Source: JAWXVD01 sp044425705 | Lineage (GTDB): Bacteria > Bacillota > Clostridia > Lachnospirales > Lachnospiraceae | Direction of reading: 5' to 3' | DNA length: 32,133 bases | Assembly (NCBI GenBank): GCA_044425705.1 | Contig: JAWXVD010000027.1 | Location: forward strand, 1-32,133 | In this document: in pieces, positions 15,225 to 24,007 of the stretch | Numbering within the stretch: the stretch's first letter is position 1 | Layout: every line of letters begins with the position of its first letter | Translations under genes and position numbers: made by a program | The notes under the pieces: generated by a model | Seen by the model: only the letters and a program-made list of their open reading frames with translations | What the model was told of the DNA's origin: nothing | The model's database searches: none

Positions 15225-15506
15225 ATGTACAACTATGGATATGAAGAAGAGGCTATGAATATCAGAGATTCTGTTCGTGGAATTGTTACAGGTCAGAATA
15301 AAAATGGTGGACTGTATATTGATATACAGAACAACGAGGAAGGATATGGAGATGATGTTAGTATCATTTCTGCATTTGGATATTGGAGTGGTGTAGTAAA
15401 TAGAGGCACAGAGGTACTATGCACAATTAAAAGTTGGGCAAAAGAAAATAAACGAGTTGCAGTTCGTGTTGATTCTGTAGATTACGGAAGTGAGGTAGCA
15501 GCATAG
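15225..15506 (+). CDS. Small S1/OB-fold-like protein, first gene of operon A
   Basis: 93 aa. Residues ~12-82 (SVRGIVTGQNKNGGLYIDIQ, then VNRGTEVLCTIKSWAKENKR and VAVRVDSVDY) follow the strand order of an S1-type OB fold (VxGxVtgi..gGlyVdi...GteV.v.I.....nkR). This fold usually binds single-stranded nucleic acid. The loop motif is imperfect and the role is unknown. ATG 15225 has AAGGGGGG about nine bases upstream. It opens the operon directly below the shared promoter element, so it may be a regulatory or nucleic-acid-binding subunit. Confidence 0.6.
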   Translation: MYNYGYEEEAMNIRDSVRGIVTGQNKNGGLYIDIQNNEEGYGDDVSIISAFGYWSGVVNRGTEVLCTIKSWAKENKRVAVRVDSVDYGSEVAA

Positions 15507-15558
15507 TAGAGAAATGAAAATTTTAGAAAGGAATTGTTAGAAAGGAAAGGTGATTAAA

Positions 15559-15936
15559 ATGAGTTTCCAGTATAAACCTGTTTCATTAGTTGAATACAAT
15601 CAGTTGCTCAGAGATTCTGTGAATGATTATCATACGCATGCTATGAATGATTCTAGTATGTGTAGAGAAGATGCAATAAAAACAACAGGAGAAATGGCTG
15701 AAAAATATTTAGATTCTGTAGAAGAGTTTCAGGAAGCACAGAATATACAGATGAATGATATATCAGCAGTTAACGAAAATATAGAGAGTGGTGATGTAGT
15801 TGTATCGGAAACAGATACTGTGGTAGAAAGTGATCTTACTACAAGTGAAATGAGTTCAGAAAATACAAATGAAATCTCTGAAGGAGAGGAGGGAATAGAC
15901 GGAGGGGAAGATTGTGATGGTGGAATGGATTTGTAA
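15559..15936 (+). CDS. Small acidic protein with conserved C-terminal tail (twin 1)
   Basis: About 125 aa. The N-terminal half is helical (LVEYNQLLRDSVNDY, REDAIKTTGEMAEKYLDSVE). The C-terminal half is Ser/Glu/Asp-rich and probably disordered. It ends GGEDCDGGMDL. The next gene's product ends CGEDCEDGLDI, otherwise with little similarity, so the tail is a shared feature. The tail has a GG three residues from the end. ATG 15559 is preferred (AAAGG eight bases upstream); GTG 15550 is in frame. I do not recognise the family. It could be a substrate, signal-bearing partner or modifier of the E1/E2/JAB enzymes encoded downstream. Confidence 0.7.
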   Translation: MSFQYKPVSLVEYNQLLRDSVNDYHTHAMNDSSMCREDAIKTTGEMAEKYLDSVEEFQEAQNIQMNDISAVNENIESGDVVVSETDTVVESDLTTSEMSSENTNEISEGEEGIDGGEDCDGGMDL

Positions 15937-15953
15937 GAAAAGGAGGTGTAAAG

Positions 15954-16322
15954 GTGTCAAATTATTTTGACAATCAGGATAAGTGGTCTTGGCAAATTTC
16001 AAATCAAGAAGCATTTGTGACAACAGATCATGGTAGTCATACACATACCATTGAAGTGACAGATGTACCTATAGGAGATATGAGTAATCATACAGGACAA
16101 GTTATGGGAGATGCACATAGAGCAGCATCTCATGATTTTAAAGATGGTAAGAGTTTGATAGAAGATAGGGGAAATAATATTTCTGATGAGAATATGGTGG
16201 AAAATATTACAGTGGACAATGTGGTTTGTAATAATCATATAGAAGAATGTTCTGTGAATGAGGCAATGGAAGGGGAAACGTTGGAGTGTGGGGAAGACTG
16301 TGAAGACGGTCTAGATATTTAG
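15954..16322 (+). CDS. Small acidic protein with conserved C-terminal tail (twin 2)
   Basis: 122 aa. The N-terminus is His-rich (TTDHGSHTHTIEVT, HTGQVMGDAHRAASHDF), the middle is probably disordered, and the end CGEDCEDGLDI parallels twin 1. The GTG start at 15954 is chosen because AGGAGG (15941-15946) is seven bases upstream and no better start exists. It is 17 bases after twin 1 and 15 bases before the ATPase gene. No family recognised. The shared acidic Cys-containing tail suggests recognition by a common partner such as the ATPase, E2 or JAB domain. Confidence 0.72.
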   Translation: MSNYFDNQDKWSWQISNQEAFVTTDHGSHTHTIEVTDVPIGDMSNHTGQVMGDAHRAASHDFKDGKSLIEDRGNNISDENMVENITVDNVVCNNHIEECSVNEAMEGETLECGEDCEDGLDI

Positions 16323-16337
16323 ATAAGGAGAGTAAAA

Positions 16338-17747
16338 ATGTCGTATCAATTTGGAATAGAGCTTCCTGTAAATGCAGGAAATAAAAGTAGAAATACAGGA
16401 ATATATACACAAACATTGTTTGGGCAGGATATTCATCAAAATCCAGTGCCAACTTGGACTGCAAATAAAGAACATCATCCGTTTGTTGTGTTTGAAGATC
16501 CGCAGAATAGTAATAGGATAGGTATTAATAGGGAAATGCTATCCTGTGGATTCATAACGATTGCCGAACCAGGTGGTGGAAAAACAAATTTGTTGAATAT
16601 GATTACAGCCAGACTTCTTGCAACACAAGGAGAAAATGACAAAATTATAATATTCGACACCAAAGGAGATTATTATAAAGAATTTGGCAGTAGAATTTCT
16701 CCTAAAAATCGAATCGTAATTGGTACAGGTAGTGAATATCAGAATATAGTTTCATATCACAATTTATTTTCAGAAATTATGCCAAGGGGAAATGATGGAA
16801 AACTGGTATACACAGAAGAAGTAGATGCTGATGCACTTGAAAAGGCAAAACAGCTTTATGCGGATATGCAAAGTGAAACACAACCTATTTTTCCATCAAT
16901 GGCAGAGCAGATTATTGCAGGACTATTCATCTATTTTATTCGTACTTATTGGAAGACAAATCAATCAAAATTAAATAATAAGGAATTCATCCAACTAGTT
17001 TCAGGAAGTTCAAATGAAGAACTGAAAAAAATATTTGAGCTAGATTATATGAAGGATTACCGAAATTGTGCAAGTTATATTTCAGGTAAAGGGAATCAGA
17101 CACAGGGAGTTAATAGTTATATTGGAACAGTGTTGCGAGAATTATTTGTTGGAGTGTTTGCTAATAGTAATCCCCAGAGAGAATTTTCAATGAGAGAGGT
17201 TGTGGAATCATCTGAGGGCAAAAAGGTTATTTTTGTAGAGTATGATCTTAGGAGAGGAGAAATACTGAAACCTATGTATGGACTGTTACTTGATAGTGCT
17301 TTGTCTAATGCCTTAGGTGGACGTCAGACTAATCGGAATAATGTTTATTTTGTCTTAGATGAGATGTTATTACTTCCTGAATTACGTCATTTAAGCAATG
17401 GACTTAATTTTGGACGTTCACAGGGAGTGAAAATTTTATGTGGATTGCAAAATATCTCTGGGCTAGCAGATGCGTATGGTGAGATAGGCGCCAAACGTAT
17501 ACTAGCTTCCTTTCAGAATCTTGTAGCATTCCAAAATTCTGATTATGACACAAGACAATTTCTGATGGAACGTTTAGGAAGAAATTATCAGAATACATCT
17601 TTTTCGGCACAACAAGAAAACATAAATATACAAAGAGAAGGATATATAGTAGAAGATTGGGATATTCTGTCATTAAAGTTGGGAGAGGCTATTATAAGCT
17701 TGAAAGATGAAAAGCCATTTTTATTCACAATGCCAAAATATAGATAA
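16338..17747 (+). CDS. VirD4/TraD/HerA-type P-loop ATPase
   Basis: 469 aa motor ATPase. Walker A is AEPGGGKTN (GGGKT at 79-83); a strand IIIFDTKGDYY follows as in HerA/FtsK/VirD4 proteins. Walker B is VYFVLDEML (D341-E342). The segment LSNGLNFGRSQGVKILCGLQ, then GLADAYGEIGAKRILASFQN, closely follows the coupling-protein pattern (GRs.g......Q....l...YG..ga..il.....). Coupling proteins pump DNA or protein through a membrane pore. No transmembrane segment is visible, so it may dock on other membrane subunits. ATG 16338 has AAGGAG about 10 bases upstream. Paired with the next, catalytically defective paralogue-like protein. Confidence 0.85.
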   Translation: MSYQFGIELPVNAGNKSRNTGIYTQTLFGQDIHQNPVPTWTANKEHHPFVVFEDPQNSNRIGINREMLSCGFITIAEPGGGKTNLLNMITARLLATQGENDKIIIFDTKGDYYKEFGSRISPKNRIVIGTGSEYQNIVSYHNLFSEIMPRGNDGKLVYTEEVDADALEKAKQLYADMQSETQPIFPSMAEQIIAGLFIYFIRTYWKTNQSKLNNKEFIQLVSGSSNEELKKIFELDYMKDYRNCASYISGKGNQTQGVNSYIGTVLRELFVGVFANSNPQREFSMREVVESSEGKKVIFVEYDLRRGEILKPMYGLLLDSALSNALGGRQTNRNNVYFVLDEMLLLPELRHLSNGLNFGRSQGVKILCGLQNISGLADAYGEIGAKRILASFQNLVAFQNSDYDTRQFLMERLGRNYQNTSFSAQQENINIQREGYIVEDWDILSLKLGEAIISLKDEKPFLFTMPKYR

Positions 17748-17766
17748 AAAACTAGGAGGAATAAAT

Positions 17767-19032
17767 ATGTTTGTAGGAAATAAAGGAATGATTATTCGAG
17801 AATGTGATAGAAGAAATATGGTTCGTAAGGTATGTAATGGTTATGTGGATCATACTACATTTTTCCGTGATATAAGAGGAGATTTGTTGATTTCGGGTTA
17901 TGTAGCAAAAAATGTACTCCTGTTGGGAGAAATGATTACAGAGTATGCAAGAAAGGATGATTTACCAACTATTGTATTATCTACGCATACAGAATTATTT
18001 GAAAATCTTAGGGAAAGACGGCATGCAGGTGTAATTGATCGGATAATGATTTCTGATTCTATGGAGAGGAATTATCATCCATTCTATGGGATGACGGAAC
18101 ATCAGTTACTTTACTTTATTAATTTGATTGCAGAGGAACAAGGGTATCATCTTTTAATGGACAAAGTCTTGCAGTATGCGTCAGCGACTCTTCGTATTAT
18201 TGCAACTACATATCCAATATCACTCCCAGCCCTTTGTCATTTGTTACAACAGGATGATGATTTCATTTCTTCTTATGCACTACAAAATGGACTTAGTAAT
18301 GTGATTGCAGATACGATTAGAGCAAATCATGAGGCGGGAATTATACTTCGTCGTATATGTGAAAAATTAGAAAGTGTATTTGAAGGTGTTTATGTTACTG
18401 GTGCAGATACGAAATATAACTTTCAAAGTGGAGCACAGGGAAATGTTTCAGTTATGGCATTTGATTGTTTGTCTACCGACCCCAGAATTATGAATGCTTA
18501 TCTGAAAGAAGAGTTGTTCTTTACATTAAAAAGAAATGTTAAAGTGCGTGTTGTAGTTGATGAAATTGATTTTTATAGTGAAAACGATGAATTATTAAAA
18601 TTTTTATTTAAAATGAAAAGACAAGGAAAATTGGAACTCATTTTTGTATCTCAAAATGTTATGGAATCTGTTCATGATATGCAGTTAAGTTTTTCAAATG
18701 TAATACTTGGAGAACATGAGGAGCCAGTAATGACAGAAGAACTATCAAAGGCATTATGGGGAAGTTATTTGCATAATTATCCTGTACCAGTAATCGGCAA
18801 ACCACCAGCATTGTTGTTCACCTTGAAATCTACAATACAGTGGCAGATTGCAACAGAAGAACGACCCAAAGTACGTGCAATTGATTTGTATCCTCGACAG
18901 GGATTGTTTATGAATGGATCGGATTTCCTTGCTTTAAAAACAGCAACCAATGAGAAAATCCACCTTATTTTATCTGAAAAGTTCATACCTACAGAATTGC
19001 AGTTTTTGATCAGTGGTCAAGATTTTTGTTGA
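17767..19032 (+). CDS. Second ATPase-like protein with degenerate Walker A
   Basis: 421 aa. The overall plan resembles the preceding ATPase. The nucleotide loop reads DLLISGYVAKNVLLLG (G44-YVAKN) where GxxGxGK[ST] is expected, so the invariant Lys-Ser/Thr context is gone. The Walker B strand VRVVVDEIDFY (D265-E266) is kept, followed by KMKRQGKLELIFVSQNV, matching the Q-containing strand of VirD4/HerA proteins. It likely acts as an inactive partner in a mixed ring or as a scaffold. Start ATG 17767 has AGGAGG seven bases upstream; an earlier ATG at 17707 would overlap the previous gene and lacks a site. Confidence 0.72.
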   Translation: MFVGNKGMIIRECDRRNMVRKVCNGYVDHTTFFRDIRGDLLISGYVAKNVLLLGEMITEYARKDDLPTIVLSTHTELFENLRERRHAGVIDRIMISDSMERNYHPFYGMTEHQLLYFINLIAEEQGYHLLMDKVLQYASATLRIIATTYPISLPALCHLLQQDDDFISSYALQNGLSNVIADTIRANHEAGIILRRICEKLESVFEGVYVTGADTKYNFQSGAQGNVSVMAFDCLSTDPRIMNAYLKEELFFTLKRNVKVRVVVDEIDFYSENDELLKFLFKMKRQGKLELIFVSQNVMESVHDMQLSFSNVILGEHEEPVMTEELSKALWGSYLHNYPVPVIGKPPALLFTLKSTIQWQIATEERPKVRAIDLYPRQGLFMNGSDFLALKTATNEKIHLILSEKFIPTELQFLISGQDFC

Positions 19033-19123
19033 ATTTTTAAATTATAGAAGCAAATGATAGTTTTGCAATAGGAAAATTAAAAATATATAAACCACGTTTA
19101 TAATATAGGAGGAAAGAATAATT

Positions 19124-19741
19124 ATGATTAAAACAGAAAGATTTAAATTGTATGGTCAACTTGAAGAACAAGCAGAAAAAAGTGATGTTGAAGCATTTGT
19201 ATATCGTAATGGACAGATTATTCCCGCAAGTGAAGTAGGGGATTCAATTACACCAATTATTTCGGGTACATCAGAACCAGTTTATGCCAGTTATTGGTAT
19301 GAAAAAGAGAATGGTAGTCTGTTAACTTTTGAAAAAAATTGTTATTTTCAATTCATGAAGGAATATAATCATCCCCAGCAGAAATTGAATTTTTCATATG
19401 ATAATAAGCGAAGATTTTGTGTGGATATTGCCCTACCGTTTAAAGCAGCACCAGATAGTGGATGGCGAACATTTAATTTTCATATTGTATATGATCATAA
19501 TCATCCAGGTCGTGATGCAGATGGTTTATTTGGAGGTAGTATTAAGATTTATCCTCTTACAAAACTGAAACCAGGATTTCATCATATGATTTCGGATGCT
19601 TCAATGGGATGTCCTTATATTTGTCAAGTACGTGCAGCGAATAGTGAGGACGTTAATGGTTACACAGCAATGAAGAGAGTACTTCGATGGATTAATGTAT
19701 ATTCTGTATGGGAGAAAACAGGGGTAGATATTGACAAATAA
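19124..19741 (+). CDS. E2-like (UBC-fold) conjugating protein
   Basis: 205 aa. The C-terminal half has the landmarks of bacterial E2-like proteins linked to ThiF-type E1 enzymes. FNFHIVYDHNHPGRDADG is followed by a GGSIKIYPLTKL strand. Cysteines lie in MGCPYICQVRAAN (C163 and C167), with a terminal helix pair RVLRWINVYSVWEKTG. E2 proteins accept a ubiquitin-like protein from an E1 as a thioester on Cys; C163 or C167 is the candidate. The N-terminal ~70 residues (GQLEEQAEKSDVEAFVYRNG, PASEVGDS) are an extra domain. ATG with TAGGAGG upstream. It sits directly before the JAB-E1 gene, a neighbourhood typical for such enzymes. The E2 call rests on motif order and context, not strong residue identity. 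Confidence 0.65.
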   Translation: MIKTERFKLYGQLEEQAEKSDVEAFVYRNGQIIPASEVGDSITPIISGTSEPVYASYWYEKENGSLLTFEKNCYFQFMKEYNHPQQKLNFSYDNKRRFCVDIALPFKAAPDSGWRTFNFHIVYDHNHPGRDADGLFGGSIKIYPLTKLKPGFHHMISDASMGCPYICQVRAANSEDVNGYTAMKRVLRWINVYSVWEKTGVDIDK

Positions 19742-19761
19742 AATGAGAGGAGAAAAATAAA

Positions 19762-21726
19762 ATGATAAAGAATAAGAATGATGATTTTCATATTTATATT
19801 ACACAGGATACTTTACGTGGAATTATGTTAGAAAAGGCAAGACATCCAGGTTTGGAGTGTATCATTCAGATGCCAGGACGGAGAATAGGCAATAAATTTT
19901 ACTATAACATGGTTGCAGATAGTGGAATAAATGGGACATATAAATATGCCATGTGTGAAAAAGATCATAAATATTGCGATCATTTATCTTCAATGATTGC
20001 ATCATACTATGATTTCCCTTATGAAGAATTGGTAGTATCTCAAATTCATTTTCATCCAGCACAATATAAGCATTTTAGTCAAGGAGATAATCCTTCTAAC
20101 GCTAAACTGGCAGAACAGTTTGGGGGAGTGACCAATGGTCTAATGTGGATAGATCCAGAATTTCATATACAGTTCTGGTATATCGATCAAGAGGGGAATG
20201 AAACACCCGTTAAATATACAATTGATGATGAAATGGTTGCAGAAGCATTGCCCTTAAGATCACTTGATAATCTTAAAAAGTACATTGAAGACAATGAGAT
20301 GGGTATTATTTTAAGACATAGTATAAATGCAACATCAATTTCAGCTCATAAGAGAGAGAATACCAATATGGGAAATAGAAAAGATAAAACAGTCATTTCG
20401 AAGATTTCTAATTTTTGTAAGCAGGCATTAGGAGAGGAGAAAAACAAAATGAAATACCAATGTGATAAAAAAAACGAATCTATAATGGAAAATGATTTTA
20501 AAAGAAATACATCTGAAGAGGGAACATCCGAAATAATAGAAGATAATGCATACTTTGAAAGTGCATGTGAATTACTTCGACCATATAAGATATTACTTCC
20601 AGAGGAATATCGTACGATTAAGTACATAGGTTGTCTTTTTGGATATTATATTTCAGAAACAAAAACTTTTCATGTAGTTACTGATAATTTAATTCAGTCT
20701 AGAAATGATACAACGTTGATTGGAAAATCATATCAGAGGCAGGAGGAATTTAATACAGATATGAAGGAAGCACCTTATATGCAGTTGGTATGGACAGAAG
20801 AAGGGGCGGTAATCAATGTATCAGGGAGTGAAGATGCAAATGTGATTATTGAGTATTATTCTTTACAGAAAGAATTGTTTTCAAGAAATACAGGGATTCT
20901 TGAGGCATCTCAGATGTTGGATAAACAAGCAATTATTCCTGGTCTAGGTTCGGGAGGATTTTTTTTAGGACTAGAATTGGTAAAAGCAGGTATTGGATCA
21001 CTGATTGTAGCGGATGATGATGTATTTGCCTATCACAATATTTGTCGTCATGTTTGTGGTATTCACGATGTAGGACATTTTAAAGTTGATTTATTTAAAG
21101 AAAGAGCTGCAGATATTAATCCTAATTGTCTGATATATACATTTAGAGATCTAATTCAGCAAGTGGATCCGAAGGTATTGGAAGAGATTGTTTGGAAGAA
21201 GTCAATTATTCTTTGTTGTACAGATAATCGTCATGCAGGATATATTTGTAATGCTTTGTCAGATAAGTTTCATATTCCTATGGTTGATGGTGGATGTGGA
21301 GTACGAGCATCCACTGGTGAAATATTTTATTATAAACCAGATTCAGGTATGGCTTGTTACACATGTGCGTATGGAGAAGATATAGGAAGGGATCATAGTA
21401 ATCAAAGTGTTCGACGAAAGTTTTATGCAACAGAATCTGAGCTAGAAAAACTTCATTTTCAACCAGGAATGTCACTTGATATTGGTTTGACTTCAATTTT
21501 TCAAACAAAACTGGCAATTGATTTACTAATGGAAGATGAGGAAGGGTACGTACCGAAACTATTGCCATATATTAATCAGTGTACGATTTTACTGAATTAT
21601 CCAGTGGATCAAGAAGTTAATCCGTATATGCAGTTATTTAATCGTAACGGAAAGACATTGCGTCCTATGATCTGGAAAAGTGGATGTGCTGAAAAAAATA
21701 TAGAATGTAGTTATTGTAATCAGTAG
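19762..21726 (+). CDS. JAB deubiquitinase-like peptidase fused to ThiF/E1-like enzyme
   Basis: 654 aa, two domains. Residues 1-165 are a JAB/JAMM metalloprotease: E32 in GLECIIQMPGRR, and HFHPAQYKHFSQGD giving H96, H98, S106 and D109, the complete HxHPx6Sx2D zinc site. A ~200-residue linker region follows. The E1/ThiF Rossmann domain has GLGSGG (394-399), LIVADDDVFAYHNICRHVCG, the ADP-side Asp in LCCTDNRHAG (~484-493), and a zinc site from CYTC (532-535) with CSYC (649-652). E1 enzymes adenylate the C-terminus of ubiquitin-like proteins; JAB removes tails or conjugates. No separate beta-grasp ubiquitin was recognised in the window. Plain ATG start with AGAGGAG upstream, 20 bases after the E2 gene. 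Confidence 0.93.
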   Translation: MIKNKNDDFHIYITQDTLRGIMLEKARHPGLECIIQMPGRRIGNKFYYNMVADSGINGTYKYAMCEKDHKYCDHLSSMIASYYDFPYEELVVSQIHFHPAQYKHFSQGDNPSNAKLAEQFGGVTNGLMWIDPEFHIQFWYIDQEGNETPVKYTIDDEMVAEALPLRSLDNLKKYIEDNEMGIILRHSINATSISAHKRENTNMGNRKDKTVISKISNFCKQALGEEKNKMKYQCDKKNESIMENDFKRNTSEEGTSEIIEDNAYFESACELLRPYKILLPEEYRTIKYIGCLFGYYISETKTFHVVTDNLIQSRNDTTLIGKSYQRQEEFNTDMKEAPYMQLVWTEEGAVINVSGSEDANVIIEYYSLQKELFSRNTGILEASQMLDKQAIIPGLGSGGFFLGLELVKAGIGSLIVADDDVFAYHNICRHVCGIHDVGHFKVDLFKERAADINPNCLIYTFRDLIQQVDPKVLEEIVWKKSIILCCTDNRHAGYICNALSDKFHIPMVDGGCGVRASTGEIFYYKPDSGMACYTCAYGEDIGRDHSNQSVRRKFYATESELEKLHFQPGMSLDIGLTSIFQTKLAIDLLMEDEEGYVPKLLPYINQCTILLNYPVDQEVNPYMQLFNRNGKTLRPMIWKSGCAEKNIECSYCNQ

Positions 21727-21748
21727 ATACATATATGGGGAGGTATAT

Positions 21749-22135
21749 ATGGAATATGTATTGAAAAATGGAAAAAGGTACTATAAAAATAAAAATGGAA
21801 GTTTAATTTTGGACAATGATTCTCAGGCAGATGCTGATAGAAGAGAGCAAAAATCAGTTACTTCGTACAGGGGTAGTATGTCTAATTTGTCAAGCAGTAG
21901 GAATACATCACCTTCTAGCTATAGCAATGCTATACCTCATTCCAACAAAAGTGCTACTCCATGGGTAGTACTTGCCATTGGTATTATTGTGCTTATGTTA
22001 GTAGGAGCTATTATGTATAATCAGACACATGTATCAATGGCAGAAAGGTATATTGGTGAATTTATGGAAGAAAAGAGAGCTGAAACACAGCAAATAGAAA
22101 CTGATATAGAGAATACAGAGCTAGAAAACAAATAA
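21749..22135 (+). CDS. Single-pass membrane protein
   Basis: 128 aa. A Tyr/Lys-rich N-terminus (EYVLKNGKRYYKNKNGSLIL) leads into a Ser-rich flexible segment. One transmembrane helix follows (TPWVVLAIGIIVLMLVGAIM, ~ residues 70-90), then a short charged tail with a coiled-coil-like EEKRAETQQIETDIEN. Probably an anchor for the cytoplasmic ATPases or E1/E2 enzymes. Not recognised as a known family. ATG with GGGAGG upstream; 22 bases after the E1 gene. Confidence 0.75.
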   Translation: MEYVLKNGKRYYKNKNGSLILDNDSQADADRREQKSVTSYRGSMSNLSSSRNTSPSSYSNAIPHSNKSATPWVVLAIGIIVLMLVGAIMYNQTHVSMAERYIGEFMEEKRAETQQIETDIENTELENK

Positions 22136-22197
22136 GAATATGAAAAATCAAACATAGAACTTGTTAATATGTATCTTCAATAGAAAGGATGAAAAAT

Positions 22198-23523
22198 ATG
22201 AAAAATCTTGAAAGAGAATATATTGCAATTGGATTTGATGATGATAAATCGAAAATTACCCCCGTTATTTGTATGAGTGGCTCTAAGGGAAATGAAAAAG
22301 TGATTCAGGAAGTGGAGAGCATTAATAAAATATCAGTTTATCATATTGATTTTGTTAAGCAAATTACAGAAAATATTGGAAATATTCCGTGGCCAGATGT
22401 TAATATGACATCGGATATTGTGATTCGATTTGATTTGGAAAAGAATGAGGGAACTGTACAGATTAAGGAGTTAGATCAAGTATGGTCATATTCTGTAGTA
22501 GAAAAGAATAATTTGACTGAACCAAAAAAGAAAACAAGTGAGACATCCCAGATAAATTTAAATAAAAGGACAATAGTAGACAAAGATAAAGTTAGGCAAC
22601 TTGAGCAGGAAAAGGACATAAAGATTCTATGGCCGGATGAGCTTGCAACGGAACTCAGTCATAATGTTTTTGGACAAGACGAAGCCATTAAGGTAATTAG
22701 TGAAATTATAGCAACAAACCTTCGACGCAAGAAACCAGAGGTAGAAGTGCTCGTTTTGTTTGGGCCAACGGGTGTTGGAAAGACAGAAACAGGAAAGGCA
22801 TTGCCATCAGCACTTGAAAAACTGACAGGACAAGAATATGGTTTTCAACAGATAGCGATGAATCAATATACGGAGGCTCACAGCCTTCAGCAATGGTTTG
22901 GGTCTCCACCTTCTTATGTAGGTTATCAGGATCCTACAATTTTTGAACCATGTAGAACCAATCCTTATCAAGTATTTCTTCTTGATGAAGTTGAGAAGAG
23001 CAATGATCGAATCTGGACTGGTCTTATGGAATGTTTTTCTAATAGTTCAGTAAAGCTTGCTGACAACACAGCACCAATTGATTTATCGCATACAATTTTC
23101 ATTCTTACTAGTAATGTACCTATCGATATGCAGGTTTACAATATAGCATCTTCATTTCAAAAAAAAGAGCTTTGTAGAGATGCATTAACGAGAACATGTG
23201 GTCATCCAGAAGTGGCAGGAAAAATCGGAAACTGTCTTGCTTTTCAAGATTTGGCAAGAGATGCGGTGACGGATATTGTAACAAAGTTTGTGGCCCAAGA
23301 ACTTGAAAATAATGACATGGAGTTGGAACATATTGATGAATATTTGATGGTAGAGCTAAAAAAATTACACAAGAATAGTAAGTATGGAGCACGCAGTATT
23401 AAAGATGCTATAAGAACAGCATTGATATTTACAGCTTATGATAGAGATATTGATAAATATAAGGGGAAAAGAGTTGATTTATCAGGTGATGTGGAGCATA
23501 TTATAATTAAAGTGATTTCATGA
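22198..23523 (+). CDS. ClpB/ClpA-type AAA+ unfoldase-like ATPase
   Basis: 441 aa with one AAA+ module of the Clp C-terminal (D2) type. The domain opens at FGQDEAIKVISEIIA. Walker A is GPTGVGKT (189-196), the pore loop is SYVGYQ (~239-244), and Walker B is VFLLDEVEK (D263-E264). Sensor-2 is KYGARSIKDAIR. Clp ATPases thread proteins through the ring; the family's second AAA+ domain and N domain are absent. In their place are ~130 unrelated residues. The second ATG (22198) is preferred, with AAAGG nine bases upstream; ATG 22189 is in frame. In this operon it would unfold or remodel tagged or transported proteins. Confidence 0.9.
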   Translation: MKNLEREYIAIGFDDDKSKITPVICMSGSKGNEKVIQEVESINKISVYHIDFVKQITENIGNIPWPDVNMTSDIVIRFDLEKNEGTVQIKELDQVWSYSVVEKNNLTEPKKKTSETSQINLNKRTIVDKDKVRQLEQEKDIKILWPDELATELSHNVFGQDEAIKVISEIIATNLRRKKPEVEVLVLFGPTGVGKTETGKALPSALEKLTGQEYGFQQIAMNQYTEAHSLQQWFGSPPSYVGYQDPTIFEPCRTNPYQVFLLDEVEKSNDRIWTGLMECFSNSSVKLADNTAPIDLSHTIFILTSNVPIDMQVYNIASSFQKKELCRDALTRTCGHPEVAGKIGNCLAFQDLARDAVTDIVTKFVAQELENNDMELEHIDEYLMVELKKLHKNSKYGARSIKDAIRTALIFTAYDRDIDKYKGKRVDLSGDVEHIIIKVIS

Positions 23524-23535
23524 AAGGATACAGAT

Positions 23536-23904
23536 ATGATAAATAAATTTATTAATTGTACGAACCATTCTTCTACAATGTGGGGAGAAAAACAAAAAGC
23601 ATGTGCATTGGATATTGGTGAAATTACTGACTATGGGTTTCCAAATGTGTTACCGACCCTGAAAGAGAAAGAAATAGAACGATTAGCACTAAAAGTAGTT
23701 GGTGATTTAATCAAAATGCAACCAAAAGCAGTTTTATGTCAAGGAGAATTTACGTTAACTTATGCAATTATAAATGGTTTAAAAAGGGCAGGAATTCGTG
23801 TGGTTAGTGCTTGCAGTGAACGTATTGTTAAAGAAGAAATAGACGAGGAAGGATTACAGAAGAAAATATCATATTTTCAGTTTGTTCAATTTAGGGAATA
23901 TTAA
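23536..23904 (+). CDS. Small conserved alpha/beta protein, possible nucleotide-binding accessory
   Basis: 122 aa. INCTNHSSTMWGEKQKA at the start, GEITDYGFPNV (~29-39), then KAVLCQGEFTLTYAIINGLK followed by GIRVVSACSERIVKEE, ending FQFVQFREY. The pattern is a small Rossmann-like fold with strongly sequence-conserved-looking loops. It may belong with CARF-fold or ring-nuclease-like proteins that handle cyclic oligonucleotides, given that a CARF protein follows, but I cannot name the family with certainty. ATG start, 13 bases after the AAA+ gene. Confidence 0.6.
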   Translation: MINKFINCTNHSSTMWGEKQKACALDIGEITDYGFPNVLPTLKEKEIERLALKVVGDLIKMQPKAVLCQGEFTLTYAIINGLKRAGIRVVSACSERIVKEEIDEEGLQKKISYFQFVQFREY

Positions 23905-24007
23905 GGAGCTATAAATTCAGTGATTAAACAAATGAAGTTATAGATGAAAATTTAATGTGATAGCAAAGCAATGAAATTAAAAATAGGAAGGAAGATAGGT
24001 AGTTAAT

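Noticed and set aside
19124..21726. CBASS with Cap2/Cap3 enzymes
   Set aside because: E1, E2 and JAB domains are present but no CD-NTase or CBASS effector gene is adjacent, and the E1 is fused to JAB, not to the E2.
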